DNA from: Calliopum simillimum
Lineage: Eukaryota > Arthropoda > Insecta > Diptera > Lauxaniidae
Length of the DNA: 64,000 bases
NCBI GenBank assembly: GCA_951812925.1
Contig: OX638372.1
Location: forward strand, 1,984,001 to 2,048,000
Reading direction: 5' to 3'
Below, in pieces: positions 23,411-35,710 of the stretch; positions within the stretch are counted from its first letter, which is position 1; each line of letters opens with the position of its first letter. A model generated the notes under the pieces. It did no database searches, was not told the origin of the DNA, and saw only the letters and a program-made list of their open reading frames with translations. The position numbers and the translations under genes were made by a program.

Positions 23411-25284
23411 CAGGGCTGCAAATCGATTCGAAAATCGATGCGATTTGGCTCAGTGGCTTGAACCATTTTACGGAAACTTGTACCGCTGCTAGAACCGGTT
23501 CGTGAATGACTCTAAACCATGGTTCGGTTCGGTTCGAATGCTTCAGTTAATATGATAGCATAAGAAATTTAGAGACAAAAATCGTTAAAATATTAAACCC
23601 TAAATTGCGTTGAAGTATGTTAATATATTTTGAATATATTTTAACCCGATGTAATATGATTAAGTATCATTCTGCTATATAAAATACAATGCCTTTCTGC
23701 CTGTGTCTCCATAACTCAAGAACCATTTGTCCGATTAGCATGATTTTTTTTTTTTTTTTTCCAAAGACGTTATCTAGTGAGATCCGCTGGAAAAATGTCC
23801 ATCACAGCGATATAAGAAAAAGAAAATGTTGAGGCAGAGATGGATGAAATAAGGTGCATACTTTTTTAAAGAGTATCGAGAACGGGCGAACGAAGTCGCT
23901 CTCGGGGCAACTTGTTTTTGTATAAAACAAAAAGAATGAAACCTATACATAATTGATGAAGACTTATTAGAATACTTTCTTTTTTGAATACCCATAAATT
24001 CTACTATGCGAATTATTATTCCCTACACCCAGGGTACATTCACTTTGTTCTTCCATTTCTAACGCAGAGAAGGAGGCGGGACAGGTATTAAAAATTATTT
24101 ATACTCTTGATTTGGCTGGCTGAGTGTCTGTCTGTGCGTGGAAATATTTTTCACGGGAACACTAACCAAGATAATTCAATAAAATTTAGCACTCCTACTT
24201 TGTAAAAATTTTCTCGTGGGATTGAAAATGAGCGAAATTGGTCAACGGACACGCCTACCGCCCATACAAAAAATATATTCAAAACCCAATATTATGAGCA
24301 CTATTTGCGATAACTTAAAGAAAATATTTATAAATACTAAGGGTAGTAAATAAAAGCTCTGAGCAAAACACAGGTGAACTCGAACATGAGTGCGTGGCAA
24401 CTCCCATATACAAAAAAGTTTTAAAATGCTATACAGAAAGAGTAGCTTGAGATATTGTAACTAAATTTTACTCAAATAGTTACTAAAAACATTAAATACA
24501 AGCTCTCCAAACATTGAGAACAAAAAGTGCAAGCTCTGAGCATAAACTAGGAACTGGCATATCCCATAAAAGCAAAATTATCGTAATATTGTAGTGCAAG
24601 TGTTATTTGAGGTAATAAAAAAAATACGCACAGATACTTGGAATAGTTAGTGCAAAATCTACGTAAACCTAAGCGATCAAAAGGGCGTGCCACCTCCCAA
24701 ACAAACCCTTTTTTTAAAAATGCTGCAGTGTGGGTTTTTTTTTTTTTTGAACAGGCCAAAGGTGACACCCTTACTAGTTTTTTTTATAGTTTACATACCT
24801 AATTTAATATTAAATACTTTTCTTTTTCCGGTTTGCAAAGTTTCTATTTTGAACAATTGCTGATGTATATACATACTCCAGTTTATCATCGGAGCTATCT
24901 TTAGATATTGATGATTTCTTTTATGTACGTTCTTCTAAGATTTTTGATTTAAGAGTAATAATATTTAGCGAACAAATGTATTTTTGCCAAATTTCTTTCT
25001 AAATCTGTCTGTTCAATCTGATATCTGGATCCTAATTTTAGCTTACGTCATACTATGCAAAAACATTTCACTTAGAAGTACATTTAATAGTATCTTTGCA
25101 ATTTTTAATGTTCAATTTTCAGAAACTGCTTAAATGATTTTTAATTTTGAAACGAACCGAACCATTTTTTAGCATGGTTTTCGATTTGGTTCAGCGCTTC
25201 CAAAATAACGTTTCATTTCAAGTCACAAAAAAAAATTGGTTCTGAACAAAAACCGGTTTGATTCAAACCCGGTTTGCAGCTGTG
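23411..25284. mobile_element. Probable hAT-like element, CAGGGCTGCAAA ends
   Basis: CAGGGCTGCAAA at 23411-23422 faces CACAGCTGCAAA on the reverse strand at 25284 (10 of 12 matching). The subterminal motifs GGTTCGGTTCG (23521) and CGAACCGAACC (25152) are inverted. CAGGG fits the hAT terminus rule. The 8-bp flanks (GGGCAAAG, GCTTAAAG) agree at only five positions, so the ends are probable rather than proven. The interior holds other repeats, including GGGCGTGG-type sequence at about 24100-24770. Confidence 0.5.
24100..24770. repeat. GGGCGTGG-box interspersed repeat, fragment
   Basis: It carries ACGCCTACCGCCCATAC (24251), GTGCGTGGCAACTCCCATA (24391) and GGGCGTGCCACCTCCCAAA (24681). The spacers resemble those at 41.5-42.5 and 47.1-50.0 kb. 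It is non-coding; the family identity is unknown to me. Confidence 0.6.
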
Positions 25285-25941
25285 GCTTAAAGTAATAAAG
25301 TCGTAGTGTACTTTTTATTTATTCGGTTGTTTCGTGACGGACCTTCCACATTTTCGACTCAATGAAAGCAAATTTCTTTTTCAGTTTATTCTTTAGAGAT
25401 AAAACAAGTCGACTATTTTTCATTTAAAATACCCATATTCTTGAAATCATTTTTCTGATGTTTGAGTGATAACACCAACCCATAATTTAATTTAATTTTG
25501 TTTGTTGAATTAACACATTAGCGCTACAAGACTTAGTCTTTTGATGCACAATGAAATCAGTATACTTATAGGAACAGAATCAAATGTTCAAAATTATGAA
25601 ATATTTATTACATATTAGCAAAAATGATTTGATAATGATTAAGTCATATGTATGCTGATTAATTAATTCTTGATAAGATGCATGTATTTATTTTGATAGC
25701 CATGTATCAATGTTTTCAAGAAGTAGTGAAAATAACTACTTTTGCTTCGACATAATCCTATTTACATTACCTGACGGTTTGAAGATCAATCTCATCAAAT
25801 CATGTCACGACTCAAGTACCATTTTGCTTGCAAGATCCTTGGAATCGATTGAAACTTTGATATTTTATGTAAATGCGTTTTCTTTAATTTTTTTAAACGC
25901 ATTTTCAACTCAAACTTCTTGGACTATATTATAAAATATAT
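25285..25941. other. No gene seen
   Basis: AT-rich. An open frame at 25710-25934 (plus strand, 74 codons) has no motif I recognise. Confidence 0.4.
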
Positions 25942-26384
25942 GAGGAAATCTCAGCAAGTGTGACTTTTTCGAAAAAAAGCAAGTTATTTTTCAAACATGT
26001 GGCACCCTATTTTGGACCGCGAATTATCAGTTTTAGATATATTAGAAGCCTGCGTAACTTACTTTTTTTCTCTCGCCTCATCCAATATCTTTAAAAAACA
26101 TTTTTCGAGGGTGATTCACTGAATTTAGCGAATCAGACACATCAATGGGATGCGGTTTTCTTACGTCTAAATACCCATGTTAAAGATCCTGAAAGCCCCA
26201 AACAATTTGCTGAACCGCCGAAATAACGGAAGCGGTTCCAGGCGGTAGCACACTCATGTTTTCGTATTTAGCATCATCCGATAAGTGTCATAGACATGTT
26301 AGAATGAAAATGAAATGCAACGGGTGCTCACTCGGCAAACCGAGACCTGTTCACACCGAAAGTCACACTTGCTAAGATTTCCCC
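25942..26384. mobile_element. 443-bp MITE, 26-bp inverted ends
   Basis: GAGGAAATCTCAGCAAGTGT at the left and GGGGAAATCTTAGCAAGTGT on the reverse strand of the right end continue to GACTTT. ATATAT stands immediately outside both ends, so the target duplication is probably TA or a longer AT string but cannot be fixed. It is non-coding. Confidence 0.6.
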
Positions 26385-28469
26385 ATATATAAAAATTTGT
26401 TTAGTAAGCATACAAAAGAATTGTTATTCTTTCGTATAGTAGTCAATAAGTCAAATCCAGAAACTATAACGCAAATTCGTTGAGTTGTGTCTACTAAAAA
26501 TTGTTCATCAATATCAGAGATTGTCTTGCTTAGTATTTAGCGCATAACTGTACTTATCTACGTAAAAGCTTTCATGAAGTTGAATTAAATTCATTAAAGC
26601 AGAATATGTTTTTGGACATTGTCCCTAGATAACGAACGTTAATGAACAATTCGCTGAAACCCACCAATTTGAGTACGCATTTTTTGTAGTCAAGTTTACC
26701 CGCCCATACTTTCAGTTAAAGGTAGAAAATAAAAAACCTAAGGTGCGTAATGCATACATATCTCTGCCAAGCCCATCGTAGGTTGGGGCCTTACGAATAC
26801 TGATTAATTGATCCATGCCTTGATGGGCCAAATTCGGCTAAGAGAGAACTGTGTGCTCGTAGAAAGTGGAAAGAGGCCCCTTAATATGTGCCACGCAAAA
26901 TGAAATGCTTCGCCTGATTGCATATTATTGCACAAAATCATTTCAGCCGCCGCCACAAAATGCCTCCGGCCAACTGCACAATGAGGAGTTGTGCACAAAT
27001 ATCAGCTCCAAAAAATAAAAAAATGCCGAATATCATATTATCAGAGTTTAATATATAAAAATAACGAAAAACCTATCATAAAGCCCAACAAAAAAAGTCA
27101 AAGGGTAAAATAATGAAAAAAAAAAAAAAAAAAATCGAAACGGGTCGCCAAAAATGGGGCCTCACAAACACATCACCCAAACGACTAAAAATTACACCGC
27201 AGCAAAAGAGCCTCCCACCCCCTGCAACCAGTAGACCCACTATACTTTGAAACACGCATGGAAATAAAGCCAAACAACAGCAACAACAATTGCGAAGATT
27301 TTTGGTCTTATTTTATTTTTCATTATGTATCCGCGCAAATACGAGTACATAAACGTCTGCATGTGTGTCTATGCGTATGTATGAGTACGAATTTTTTAAA
27401 TTTTTTTTTATTTTCTGCTTTTTTGGAGTGTTGACATGGTTTTTTTTATTCAGCATTGTTGCTGTTACTAGGATAGAGGGGGATGCTGGAGTTTGTACAC
27501 GCACAGCGACTAGTGGGCCCTACTTAAAACTGCAGCAGCAACCTACCCAAACGCATTTTCTTAAAAAAAAGGGAACGTAAAAAACGAAATTGTTTTGTTT
27601 CAACCACCCCATCAATGTTTCGGACATAACTATGTATGTACCTAAAGTAACAATGATACATCCTTTTTTCCAGTAAATACTATAACACACCCCTCTTCAA
27701 TAAATTTGGAATTATTTTTAATGTCAATAAAAAAGAAAAACAGGTTTTTCTGAAATGTTAGAGCTCATACAATATATCTATATATAATCTATATCTATAT
27801 TCAAAGTTGTAGAGAAGAAAAAAGGTCGATTAGATATGATTTGATTGAGTAACACAATTTGATAGTTTTTCGAGTTGATCTCTCAAGCTCTAAATAACAT
27901 AGAAGTAAATTTTGACCTGCCACACAATACAATTGTGACTATTTATCCATAAGTTTTATTTTTTAAATAATTAAGTTTAGTATTTAATACTTTATAGCAT
28001 TTGAGCATATAAGTACAGAATCCTTATGTATTCTATAAAAATGCATTGATCAATACGATTTGAAAAGTGGAGACGGTCAGGATTTCTATAAACCTGACTT
28101 AGAATAATACGGAAACCGATGATATTACTTTTAATGTAAATACATCTTAAAATAAAAAAATTGCTCCAATTTTTATGGTCGCGGCCTTGTCAGAAAGGCA
28201 CTACAGAACAGTTTTTGAGTTAAAAAAAAAAAATATTTCACAAGATGGCTCTTTAAAAATCATTTAATTCCGAATATTCGTTTTTTTTTTTAAATTTTTT
28301 ACGTATTTTTAATCCCTAGTAAAATTTTGTGTGGAATATTATTGCGGAATACTTTAACCCATTATAACAGAGTTTTTGAAAGAAGGAGAGGCCTTGAGAG
28401 GACAAGTTTTATTCAAAATGTAGTTCTAGAGATTTACAGTAGGCTTAAATTTCAAAAATACGGTACTCG
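26385..28469. other. No gene seen before the gypsy relic
   Basis: Mixed AT-rich sequence with a short CAG-type run near 27531-27542. No coding region recognised, and no 5' LTR matching the LTR at 30172-30304. Confidence 0.4.
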
Positions 28470-30076
28470 GACGCAAGTCAAAATGCGGTAGCTGGAGTGT
28501 TATCACATGTGTTTGAAAAAAATTATAGCACGATTGAAAAAGAGGCTTTAGCCATTATTTACAGTGTTAGGTGTTTCGTTTGAGTTGCGTATAGATCACA
28601 AACCGCTTTTAGCGATTTTTGGTGGGAATAAGGGACTGCCTATTATGGCTGCTGCCCGTATGCAACGTTGGGCATTTATTTTGTCCGGTTTTCGGTACAA
28701 CATCAAATATGTTAAAGGATCCGATAATTCGGCTGACAATTTGTCACGCATTCCTCAATTTGAGATCGGTGATTCATCGAATGAGTGCAATTATATTAAC
28801 TATTCGGATGTTGCTACTAAATTAAATTTCAAGCGAATAGCAATTGAAACAGAGACAGATCCTGTTTTGTCTAAATCAATGGATGCAATTCACCATGAAA
28901 CATTTGAAGAGCTTAAAGATTGATGTTTTGAACCATTCAAAAATAAGCAAAATGAGCTTACAGTTGAGGCTGGTTGCGTTTTGTGGGGATATAGAACGGT
29001 TATACCCAGCAAATTGCGCCAAGATCTATTAGCTGAACTGCACAGGTCTCACTTGGGCATAGTAAAAACCAAAAGTATGGCTAGGTCATATTTCTGGTGG
29101 CCTAAATTAGATGAGGATATCACTCATTTAATTAAAAATTGTCAGCTTTGCAAGCAGGTCCAGAAAAGAGCGTTTTGATGCCATGGAGACCTACTGATTC
29201 GCCTTGAAAAAGAATCCATGTAGATTTCGCCGGACCAGTTAATGGATATCATTTATTTGTCATCGTCGATTCATATTCCAAATGGGTCGAAGTTTTCAAA
29301 ACAAAAGATATTTCGACAAATTTTGTCATTAATTGCTTACGAGAAGTTTTCTGCCGTTTTGGTTTGGTTAAGGCAGTGGTAAGTGATAATGGGAGGCAAT
29401 TCAAATCAAGTGAATTTAAAAAATTTTTAAGTGATAATTTTATCACGCAAATTTTAACAGCGCCAGGTCATCCAGCTACCAATGGCCAAGCTGAAAAATT
29501 TATAAGATCTTTAAAGAAAAGCCTATATGCGAATTTAAAATATTGTTGCTAGGTCGTGAACTTTTGACTAGATTTTCAGTTGTTAAGCCTCCATGTACTA
29601 AAGATATAATTGAAAATAATCAATTTAAGACTATTAAGAATTTAAGAGGCAAACGCGAGGTTAGCTATAATCAGGGTCAAAAAGTTTATATTCGTGACTA
29701 CACTGATCCAAATAATCCCGGCTGGACTCCTACTATGGTCAAAGAAAAACTTGGTCCGCGTAATTATAACTGCATTATAACTCATAACAAAAGAATAATT
29801 AAAAGACATTTAAACCAAATAAGAGGTGCTTCGGATCAAAGTGAATCACCAATTGAAATCGACGAAAACGATGATAGCGAAGGGGGAGCTGCAATATCAC
29901 ATGAGGCTGAAACATCGAATATAAAGCAAACGGTTATCGAGGAATCTTCTATTGTGAATGATCCGGACAACGAACCATCTGAGAATTCAAGCTTTGAATC
30001 AGCCACTGGTGATATTGATGAAGAATTGCCAGGTCCTGTTTTAAGGCCTAGGGCAATTAGTTATAAAAACAGGTGA
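28470..30076 (+). pseudogene. Ty3/gypsy pol relic: RNase H to integrase C-terminus
   Basis: Degraded Ty3/gypsy polyprotein, truncated at its 5' side. In order: the RNase H start DASQNAVAGVLSH (about 28470-28508) and EKEALAIIY; a frame change near 28564; RIDHKPLLAIF with MQRWAF and the DNLSRIP end of RNase H (to about 28758); and a TGA at 28921. The integrase zinc-binding part follows with ELHRSHLG and NCQLC (about 28972-29160). A frame change near 29175 leads to the integrase core with HVDFAGP, SDNGRQF and NGQAEKF (D, D, E of the catalytic triad, about 29218-29500). A tryptophan of that core is replaced by TGA in TDSP*KR near 29204. A last frame (29543-30076) holds the integrase C-terminus and an acidic tail. 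No env-like frame is seen. Reverse transcriptase, protease and gag are missing. Confidence 0.9.
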
Positions 30077-30160
30077 ATTTTTGTTAATGAATTTTTATAG
30101 TGTCTCGTCAATTGCATATTCAAGATTTGTATAAGTATCAATTTTTCTTATTTTCAACTT

Positions 30161-30171
30161 GAGAAGAGAGA
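30161..30171 (+). other. Polypurine tract of the gypsy relic
   Basis: The purine run GAGAAGAGAGA lies directly against the 5' TGTTGAGTA of the LTR, as expected for the plus-strand primer of LTR elements. Confidence 0.7.
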
Positions 30172-30304
30172 TGTTGAGTATTCACTTTTACTTAATGTAC
30201 TCAAACTATATTACTGTGTATGTAAACTAAGTAAACTTGGAGAAATATTGAAATGTCAATCTTGAATTATTAATAAAAATTGATTCTGTTCTAAGTACTC
30301 AACA
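30172..30304 (+). repeat. 3' LTR, 133 bp
   Basis: It starts TGTTGAGTA and ends TACTCAACA, a 9-bp inverted repeat with the canonical TG...CA termini, and follows the polypurine tract. AATAAA near 30273 may be the polyadenylation signal. No matching 5' LTR is found upstream, so the element lost its 5' half. Confidence 0.75.
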
Positions 30305-31813
30305 TGAAAACAGCATAATAACAATGTCTCTTATGATTTTCACTGTTTTATCCATTGAAAGTTGAAATTTTACTGATCAACCGATTTGTCGGTCATTTAA
30401 AATCCTTAGTTTTATAAATTTTGAGAGTTTCTATAGAATGAAAGAAATTTTTTTTTAGGAATGCAAACTTATAATGTAATTCTTATCATTTTAAGGATAG
30501 AGTAAGGATATAAGTGTAGTAGATGGATACCACCGGCATAATTATTTGTCCGCTTTTGTTCAACTCATATGCATATACTTACATATGTATATGTTTACCT
30601 CATTGAAAGTTAGATGGTTCATTTGAACAGGCAAAGCCTCAGATACCAGCTCCATTTGTTTTCGAACTAGCAACAGCGCGCCGTCCTAAAAGCGGCAGCC
30701 CACTTATTAAAAATGGGTGTGCTTGTGTGTTATTTACGTATTTTTATATTATGTTAATGTCATACTTTTTTTATTTAAAATATTTGGTTATTTGTCCTTG
30801 TTTTGGTTTATTTTTTAAATTTGTATCCCTACCTATGCCGCGTCCACCTACGTCCAAAGGGGTTAAATGTACGCTAACAACGCATCACGAAATGCGTGTG
30901 AGTGTGTGCTTCGATTGCAGTTCCATTGGGGCAGCATCAATTTTTCGACATGCGTATGAAGGGATGGGCCGAAAAAAAAATTAATGCTCAAAAACAAAAA
31001 AAAAAAAAAAATAGGGGAACAAATTTGCATTTTTTTTTTTGCTTTGGTCCAAGCGCTGACAACGTCGGCGCAACACTTCATCTGTCGCAGGCCTAGTGGG
31101 GTCCGTCCGTCTCTCCGCTCCAAAACCTCCACACAATGTTGCGTTCAATGTCAATGCATTTTAAAAGCGCGAATGCGAATGAATAAGAGCCAGTGAGATA
31201 AAAAAAAACAAAAAAAAAAAAAAAACTTTGACTGCGGATTTAGCTTCGTCATTTGTGACAAAGTAGGTGAGCGGGAGAGCAAATTGGCTAAAGCGAGAGA
31301 AAATGAGTGAGTTTTGTTTAAAATTTTTTTTTTGCGGTGGGCCTACGACGGGCGATTTGAAAAACTTTGCTTATTATTGCATTGCGTGCACTTTGCACCG
31401 TTATCGCAGACGCGAATTACAAAATGTAATGAGCAACATGCACAGTGGGAATGATTTGGGATTCTTAAACTTCAATTTAGTTTTCTTTCTTGTTTTCAGG
31501 TCATGAGATGGACATTCCCAGCGTTACCTGAGACAATTTTTCATACATAGGACAGGTAACGGTAAGATATGGCATGTAATCTTCGAAAAATGAGACCTAA
31601 AAGAGCATATACGGGATTTATTTGAAATCTTCTGACCGATTTCATTTAAAATTTTTAAAATTTTTATAAAAATTTCCAGAGCTGTCCTAAGTGCTTAGTA
31701 TAAAGAACTCTCTCTTATTATAAGTTTTACGAAAAAAATTTTTTTTTTTTAAAGTTATGATCATGGAACTTCAAAATAGTATAATAATAATATAATAAAT
31801 AGTATAATAAATA
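30305..31813. other. No gene recognised; mixed-composition stretch
   Basis: Some balanced-GC sequence at 30640-31200 with homopolymer A and T runs. An open frame at 31267-31506 (79 codons, plus strand) has no known motif. I do not call a gene here. Confidence 0.4.
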
Positions 31814-32274
31814 ATCGATGCAATTTTTTTCAAAGATCTGCCGTTTTGTCAAAAATCATTTTTTTTTTTAATTTTTGTTTTCTGATTCTGTAGCCATTAT
31901 TTGAAAAATCTTAAAAGTTGGTTTTCTCAGAACAATTTTTTTTTTTAAATTTTTCTTACGGAGAGTTGAATAAAAAGCAAATGTTTTCTAAAAAAATTGG
32001 TTTGCGCTAAATGCTGATAAGAGCCCCGGTAATTTTTTTTTTCTAAAAAGTTACGTGACAATTTTTGACTTTATTTTGTGTTTTGATTTACACCCACTAG
32101 GTGGCCAAAAAAATAAATTTCAAAGTGGAGGAATTCAATTTCCATTGCTTAGAAAAGGTATACACAAAGTCCGATATTTCCCATATAAACCGTAAGAATA
32201 TTGACGGCCATTTCTTGAAAAATGTTAAAAAATAATTTTTCCTTAATTTTTAATTGAAATTTTAGTCATATATA

Positions 32275-32631
32275 GGGTGTTTTTTTTAAACATGATAGAA
32301 GAAACTGTAAAAATAAAACAAAAAATTAAATTGTAATCAACAAATTTTTTTCATTCGGAAGATCGATACTTTACATTAACATTTCAAAATGATTTCGGGC
32401 GATTGAACGATTGTGTGCGCCATAATAATCACGAAGACGACTTAAGTTGCACGACTCGACGACTGATTTTCAAAGTAAAGTCTGATAATTTCGCAGCTTT
32501 GTTCAAGCATGCGTCCATTCATGATGGTTTGTAAGAGAATACTGAAACGAATAAAAAAAAAATGTTCATCAAAATTAAATTTTTTATGTTATTTTTTACA
32601 ATTTGAAGTTCTATTAGTCATAAAAACACCC
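32275..32631. mobile_element. TA-type MITE, GGGTGTTTTT ends
   Basis: GGGTGTTTTTTTTAA faces TAAAAACACCC, with TA at 32273-32274 and 32632-32633. The interior matches the MITE at 4933-5238 (GATTTCGGGCGATT...TGTGCGCCATAATAATCACG), so the two are one family. Confidence 0.7.
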
Positions 32632-32859
32632 TATATGTATATGTAAAGATCGATTTTCATATAAATCTATCGATGCTTTTTCTAATACACAACTATGACA
32701 ATTTGAGGAACGTATTAAAGTCATGGCTATAGTGACATATGTTTCGTCTTTCGCCACAAAGACTCATCAGACTATTTTTGTTGTAATTATACTTAATTAT
32801 TGTTTATTTTATTAAATTAATTATAATTTAAAAAATTGCAAGTTGTAAAACTTTGTGTT

Positions 32860-32945
32860 TGGATAGGAGTTGAACCGAGGACGTCGTGGTTGGTACAACT
32901 CTGAAACGCAGTGCCAGTCGCTAGACCAATGCACCATCGTTGCCC
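32860..32945 (-). repeat. tRNA-like module with A and B boxes
   Basis: On the minus strand, TGGTCTAGCG (32919-32928) resembles an A box and GGTTCAACTCC (32866-32876) a B box of an internal RNA polymerase III promoter, about 43 bases apart. The acceptor stem does not pair, so it is not a functional tRNA. A tRNA-derived SINE head or tRNA pseudogene is more likely. Confidence 0.5.
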
Positions 32946-33362
32946 TATTACGAAGTCGACTTATTGCCAGTTTTGTTTGTTTGTCATAAAGTAAATTTTG
33001 TTTTTCCTTAAAATTTTTTTAACGGAAAGGTGGATGAAAAATAAACGTTCTTCAATAGTTATATTCTTCTAATTTCCAATTTTTTTTTTTTTCGGCAAAC
33101 AAAACACAAAATAAAGTTTAAAAATTGTCGAGGCTCTCATAAGCATTTAGCACAAATCAAATCTTTTAGAAAACATTTGCTTTTTACCGAACTCACCTTA
33201 AAAAAAAATTATTATTTTGGGAATATCAACTTTCAAAATTTAAATCAAGATAACATTTAAAATCCTACAAGAATCAGCAATCAAAAAATCAAAAAATTTT
33301 AAAAATAGGAGTTTTTGACAAAATGGCGGAACTTTAAAAACAAAATTTGCATCGATGTTGTT

Positions 33363-35572
33363 AGCAGAAATTTGTTAATTTATCATCCAAACTGAGTAAC
33401 TTAGTCTACTCGCCAGAATTCCTTTTTCGCATGGATGCTAACTGCCAAGATTGCTCTTTGGATGCCCTAACCTTTAGTTCTGAATTCACTTTTTTGTGCA
33501 ATTCCACTTCACTGTGCTGCCCCCAATTCGGGTTGATATCGACTGATGTTTGCTGCTGGAGATAGGGGCTGTTTTGAAAAAATGTTGTAGTTTTTTAAAA
33601 ATTTTTTTTTTTTAAATTTTTTTTCTTTTTTTTTTTGGCTTTGGTAGCCAACCAAAAAAATGGAATATGTGTTTGTATGTTTTTGTTTGTATGCGTGTGC
33701 ATTAGGCTGCCGAAATAACGACCAACGCAATGCAACGCAACGCACACATGTCCTGCAACATGGACGCACACGCTTGCCTTAATTTACGCACACACATTAA
33801 CATCGTAGTTGAGCCCTCGACTCTCCGCCGAATGTGCAACTCCAGCAACTGGTGTTTGTGTACTTTTTTTTGTTTTGCTTTTTTGTTTTCGCATTCGATT
33901 TTGTGGATTATTCTTTTTCGTGTTTCTTTTTTGTTTTTTTCGTTTTGGGCACACAATTTTTATTTATTGCACAAATTTTGAAGTGACCACGATGCGTTTC
34001 AATGCGCTACGCCGAATTGCCAATGACGTCGGTGTCACTGCCGACGTCGCAGTTGGCGCAGCAGCTACTTTTGATCAAACTACACATGGAAGTTAGCAAT
34101 AGCTTGATGAAGCGCTCCAACCGTTTTAACATACCTGGTCGCATTCTGACTGTGCACTTTGGTCCTTTTTTCTTTTCGTTCATTCGTTCGTTCGTTCTCT
34201 TTGCCGCTGAGTTTTGTTTGGTGAGTTTCGTGTTGATTTTTTTTTGATTTTGGGACGATTTTTTTAATTTTTGGGGGTTCATCATTTTGTGGGGAAGCGA
34301 CGAGGCGGCGGTCAATTGCCGATAGAGGACAACAAATGTGACCGAACGAGCAGCCAACAAAGTGCGCGGCTGTGCAACGCATTTGAGTCGGTCTGGTCAT
34401 GTTGAGCTTCATTGGTTTGAGTCGGAGTGATTGGTAGTGAGTTGGAGTGAGTGAGCGAGAGAGGGCAGAACGAGTGTTCCAAGTGGAATCTATGGATAAA
34501 GTGCAAATAAATACAACAGAATAAACAAAATGAAAACAAAACAACAAAAAAAACCATATATATATATTACGAACTAAATTAATAAAAACTTGCAACAACG
34601 CCGAGTGCATTCAGCGTTTGCATTATTTGAGCTACTTACACATACGCAACACGCAGCACTACGGTATTGCAGCTCAGCTTTGAACGGATCCGCTCTTTTG
34701 CTGCTCGGCTAGTCTCGCTTCAAAACCAAAAACACTTTGCCAAAAATATTTTGGGATAATTCAGATCCATTTAGATGATGAACAGGAAGCTTTCGGAATG
34801 GACGTGATCGGACTTTCCTTCGGAGTAATTTCTAAAAACTTCAAATGTTAAAATCAAATTTGCCAAAAAAAAAATAAAATTGTGAAAAATTTAAAAAAAA
34901 TCTCTTACTAAGTAAATTGTGAAAGTATAAAAGCTTTATACATAAACATATTCCCTCAACAGTTAAAGGGTGAAAATGTGAAAACAATTGTGCAATCTTT
35001 GATAAATTAAAAAGTTAAAAAACAATTAATTCGGTGAAATTAAAGGAATAAACGTAACAAACTATAATTAAAGAAAAAAAAAAAAAAAAAACAATTGAAA
35101 AACATTTTTTTAAAAAATTAATAAAAACTAAAACCAGAGAGACAAATACAAAATTTATAAAAAAATATGAAACTTAGCATAAGTTACAACTTAACAACAG
35201 GTAAGATTGTGGAAAAGTTCATTAAAAAGTCACAAAATTATTTTTGAATGTATTTATTTTTTTGGTGCCTTTAGCAACAAAAACATTTATATATTTATTA
35301 TACATACATATATGCCATGTCATCACCTTAATACTGCAACTAGAAAACTTTTTAACTCTCATTTTTGGGATAAGTGGCCTATGATATTCATCTTGGTTTT
35401 GTGCACAATCTGTTCCATCTAGAGGAATCTAAAGTGAAGTTTTAAGAAAACAAAAACAAAAATTAGAAAATCTACAATCAGCATAAACTAAAATTTCCAA
35501 AAGTCTTAAAACTGGTTAAAATTAAAACTATGTATCTAGTTACGATTTTAATTAAGAAACATATGTAAAACT
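33363..35572. other. No coding region proven; possible 5' exon near 34.6-35.2 kb
   Basis: Composition is more balanced at 33.5-34.7 kb, with a TTCG microsatellite near 34178-34198 and GAGTGAG/GAGAGAG strings near 34440-34465. The sequence around 34620-34740 has promoter-like composition. It is followed by A-rich, 5'UTR-like sequence and ATGAAACTTAGC at 35167, running into a consensus splice donor AACAG|GTAAGA (junction at 35201/35202). This could be a first exon; I have no downstream exon to support it. Confidence 0.3.
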
Positions 35573-35710
35573 CCTGGGGTCGAACCGACGCATCCGTGAA
35601 CGTACAACTCGCAACGTAAAATCATGTGTTTCACATGTATTCCGCATTACTAAATACATGATTGTGCTTCACAAATTGTATGTTCACGAATGCAGCGATT
35701 CAGCCCCTGG
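35573..35710. repeat. 138-bp palindrome with B-box-like end
   Basis: CCTGGGGTCGAACCGACGCA at the left is the inverse of TGCAGCGATTCAGCCCCTGG at the right, and complementarity continues through GTGAACGTACAA and TTGTATGTTCAC. The reverse of the left end contains GGTTCGACCCC, a B-box-like string. It is MITE-like; the target duplication is not clear. Confidence 0.55.

Larger units (their letters stand above)
31814..33362. mobile_element. Foldback repeat interrupted by other elements
   Basis: Left arm 31814-32100 and right arm about 33080-33362 are inverted copies. Shared blocks include ATCGATGCAA, the block starting GCCGTTTTGTCAAAAA (left), the 20 bases AAAAAGCAAATGTTTTCTAA (left near 31973) and TGCTAAATGCTNATGAGAGCC-like sequence. 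The loop contains a MITE (32275-32631) and a tRNA-like module (32860-32945). I cannot define the exact ends or a duplication. Confidence 0.6.

Noticed and set aside
23671..23914. Possible Helitron-like fragment (TC start with CTATATAAAA, GC-containing hairpin then CTTG at the end)
   Set aside because: The terminal CTTG differs from the usual CTRR, the left flank is not A, and no Rep/helicase sequence is present. The match rests on short AT-rich strings.
31267..31506. 79-codon plus-strand open frame starting MSGRANW
   Set aside because: No motif I recognise and no upstream or downstream exon signals that support it.
34080..34610. Minus-strand open frame of 176 codons
   Set aside because: It starts in low-complexity F/C/V-rich sequence and continues through microsatellite (TTCG) translation; no recognisable family.
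35573..35710. Candidate tRNA gene because of GGTTCGACCCC
   Set aside because: No A box or cloverleaf; the string is one arm of a palindrome.
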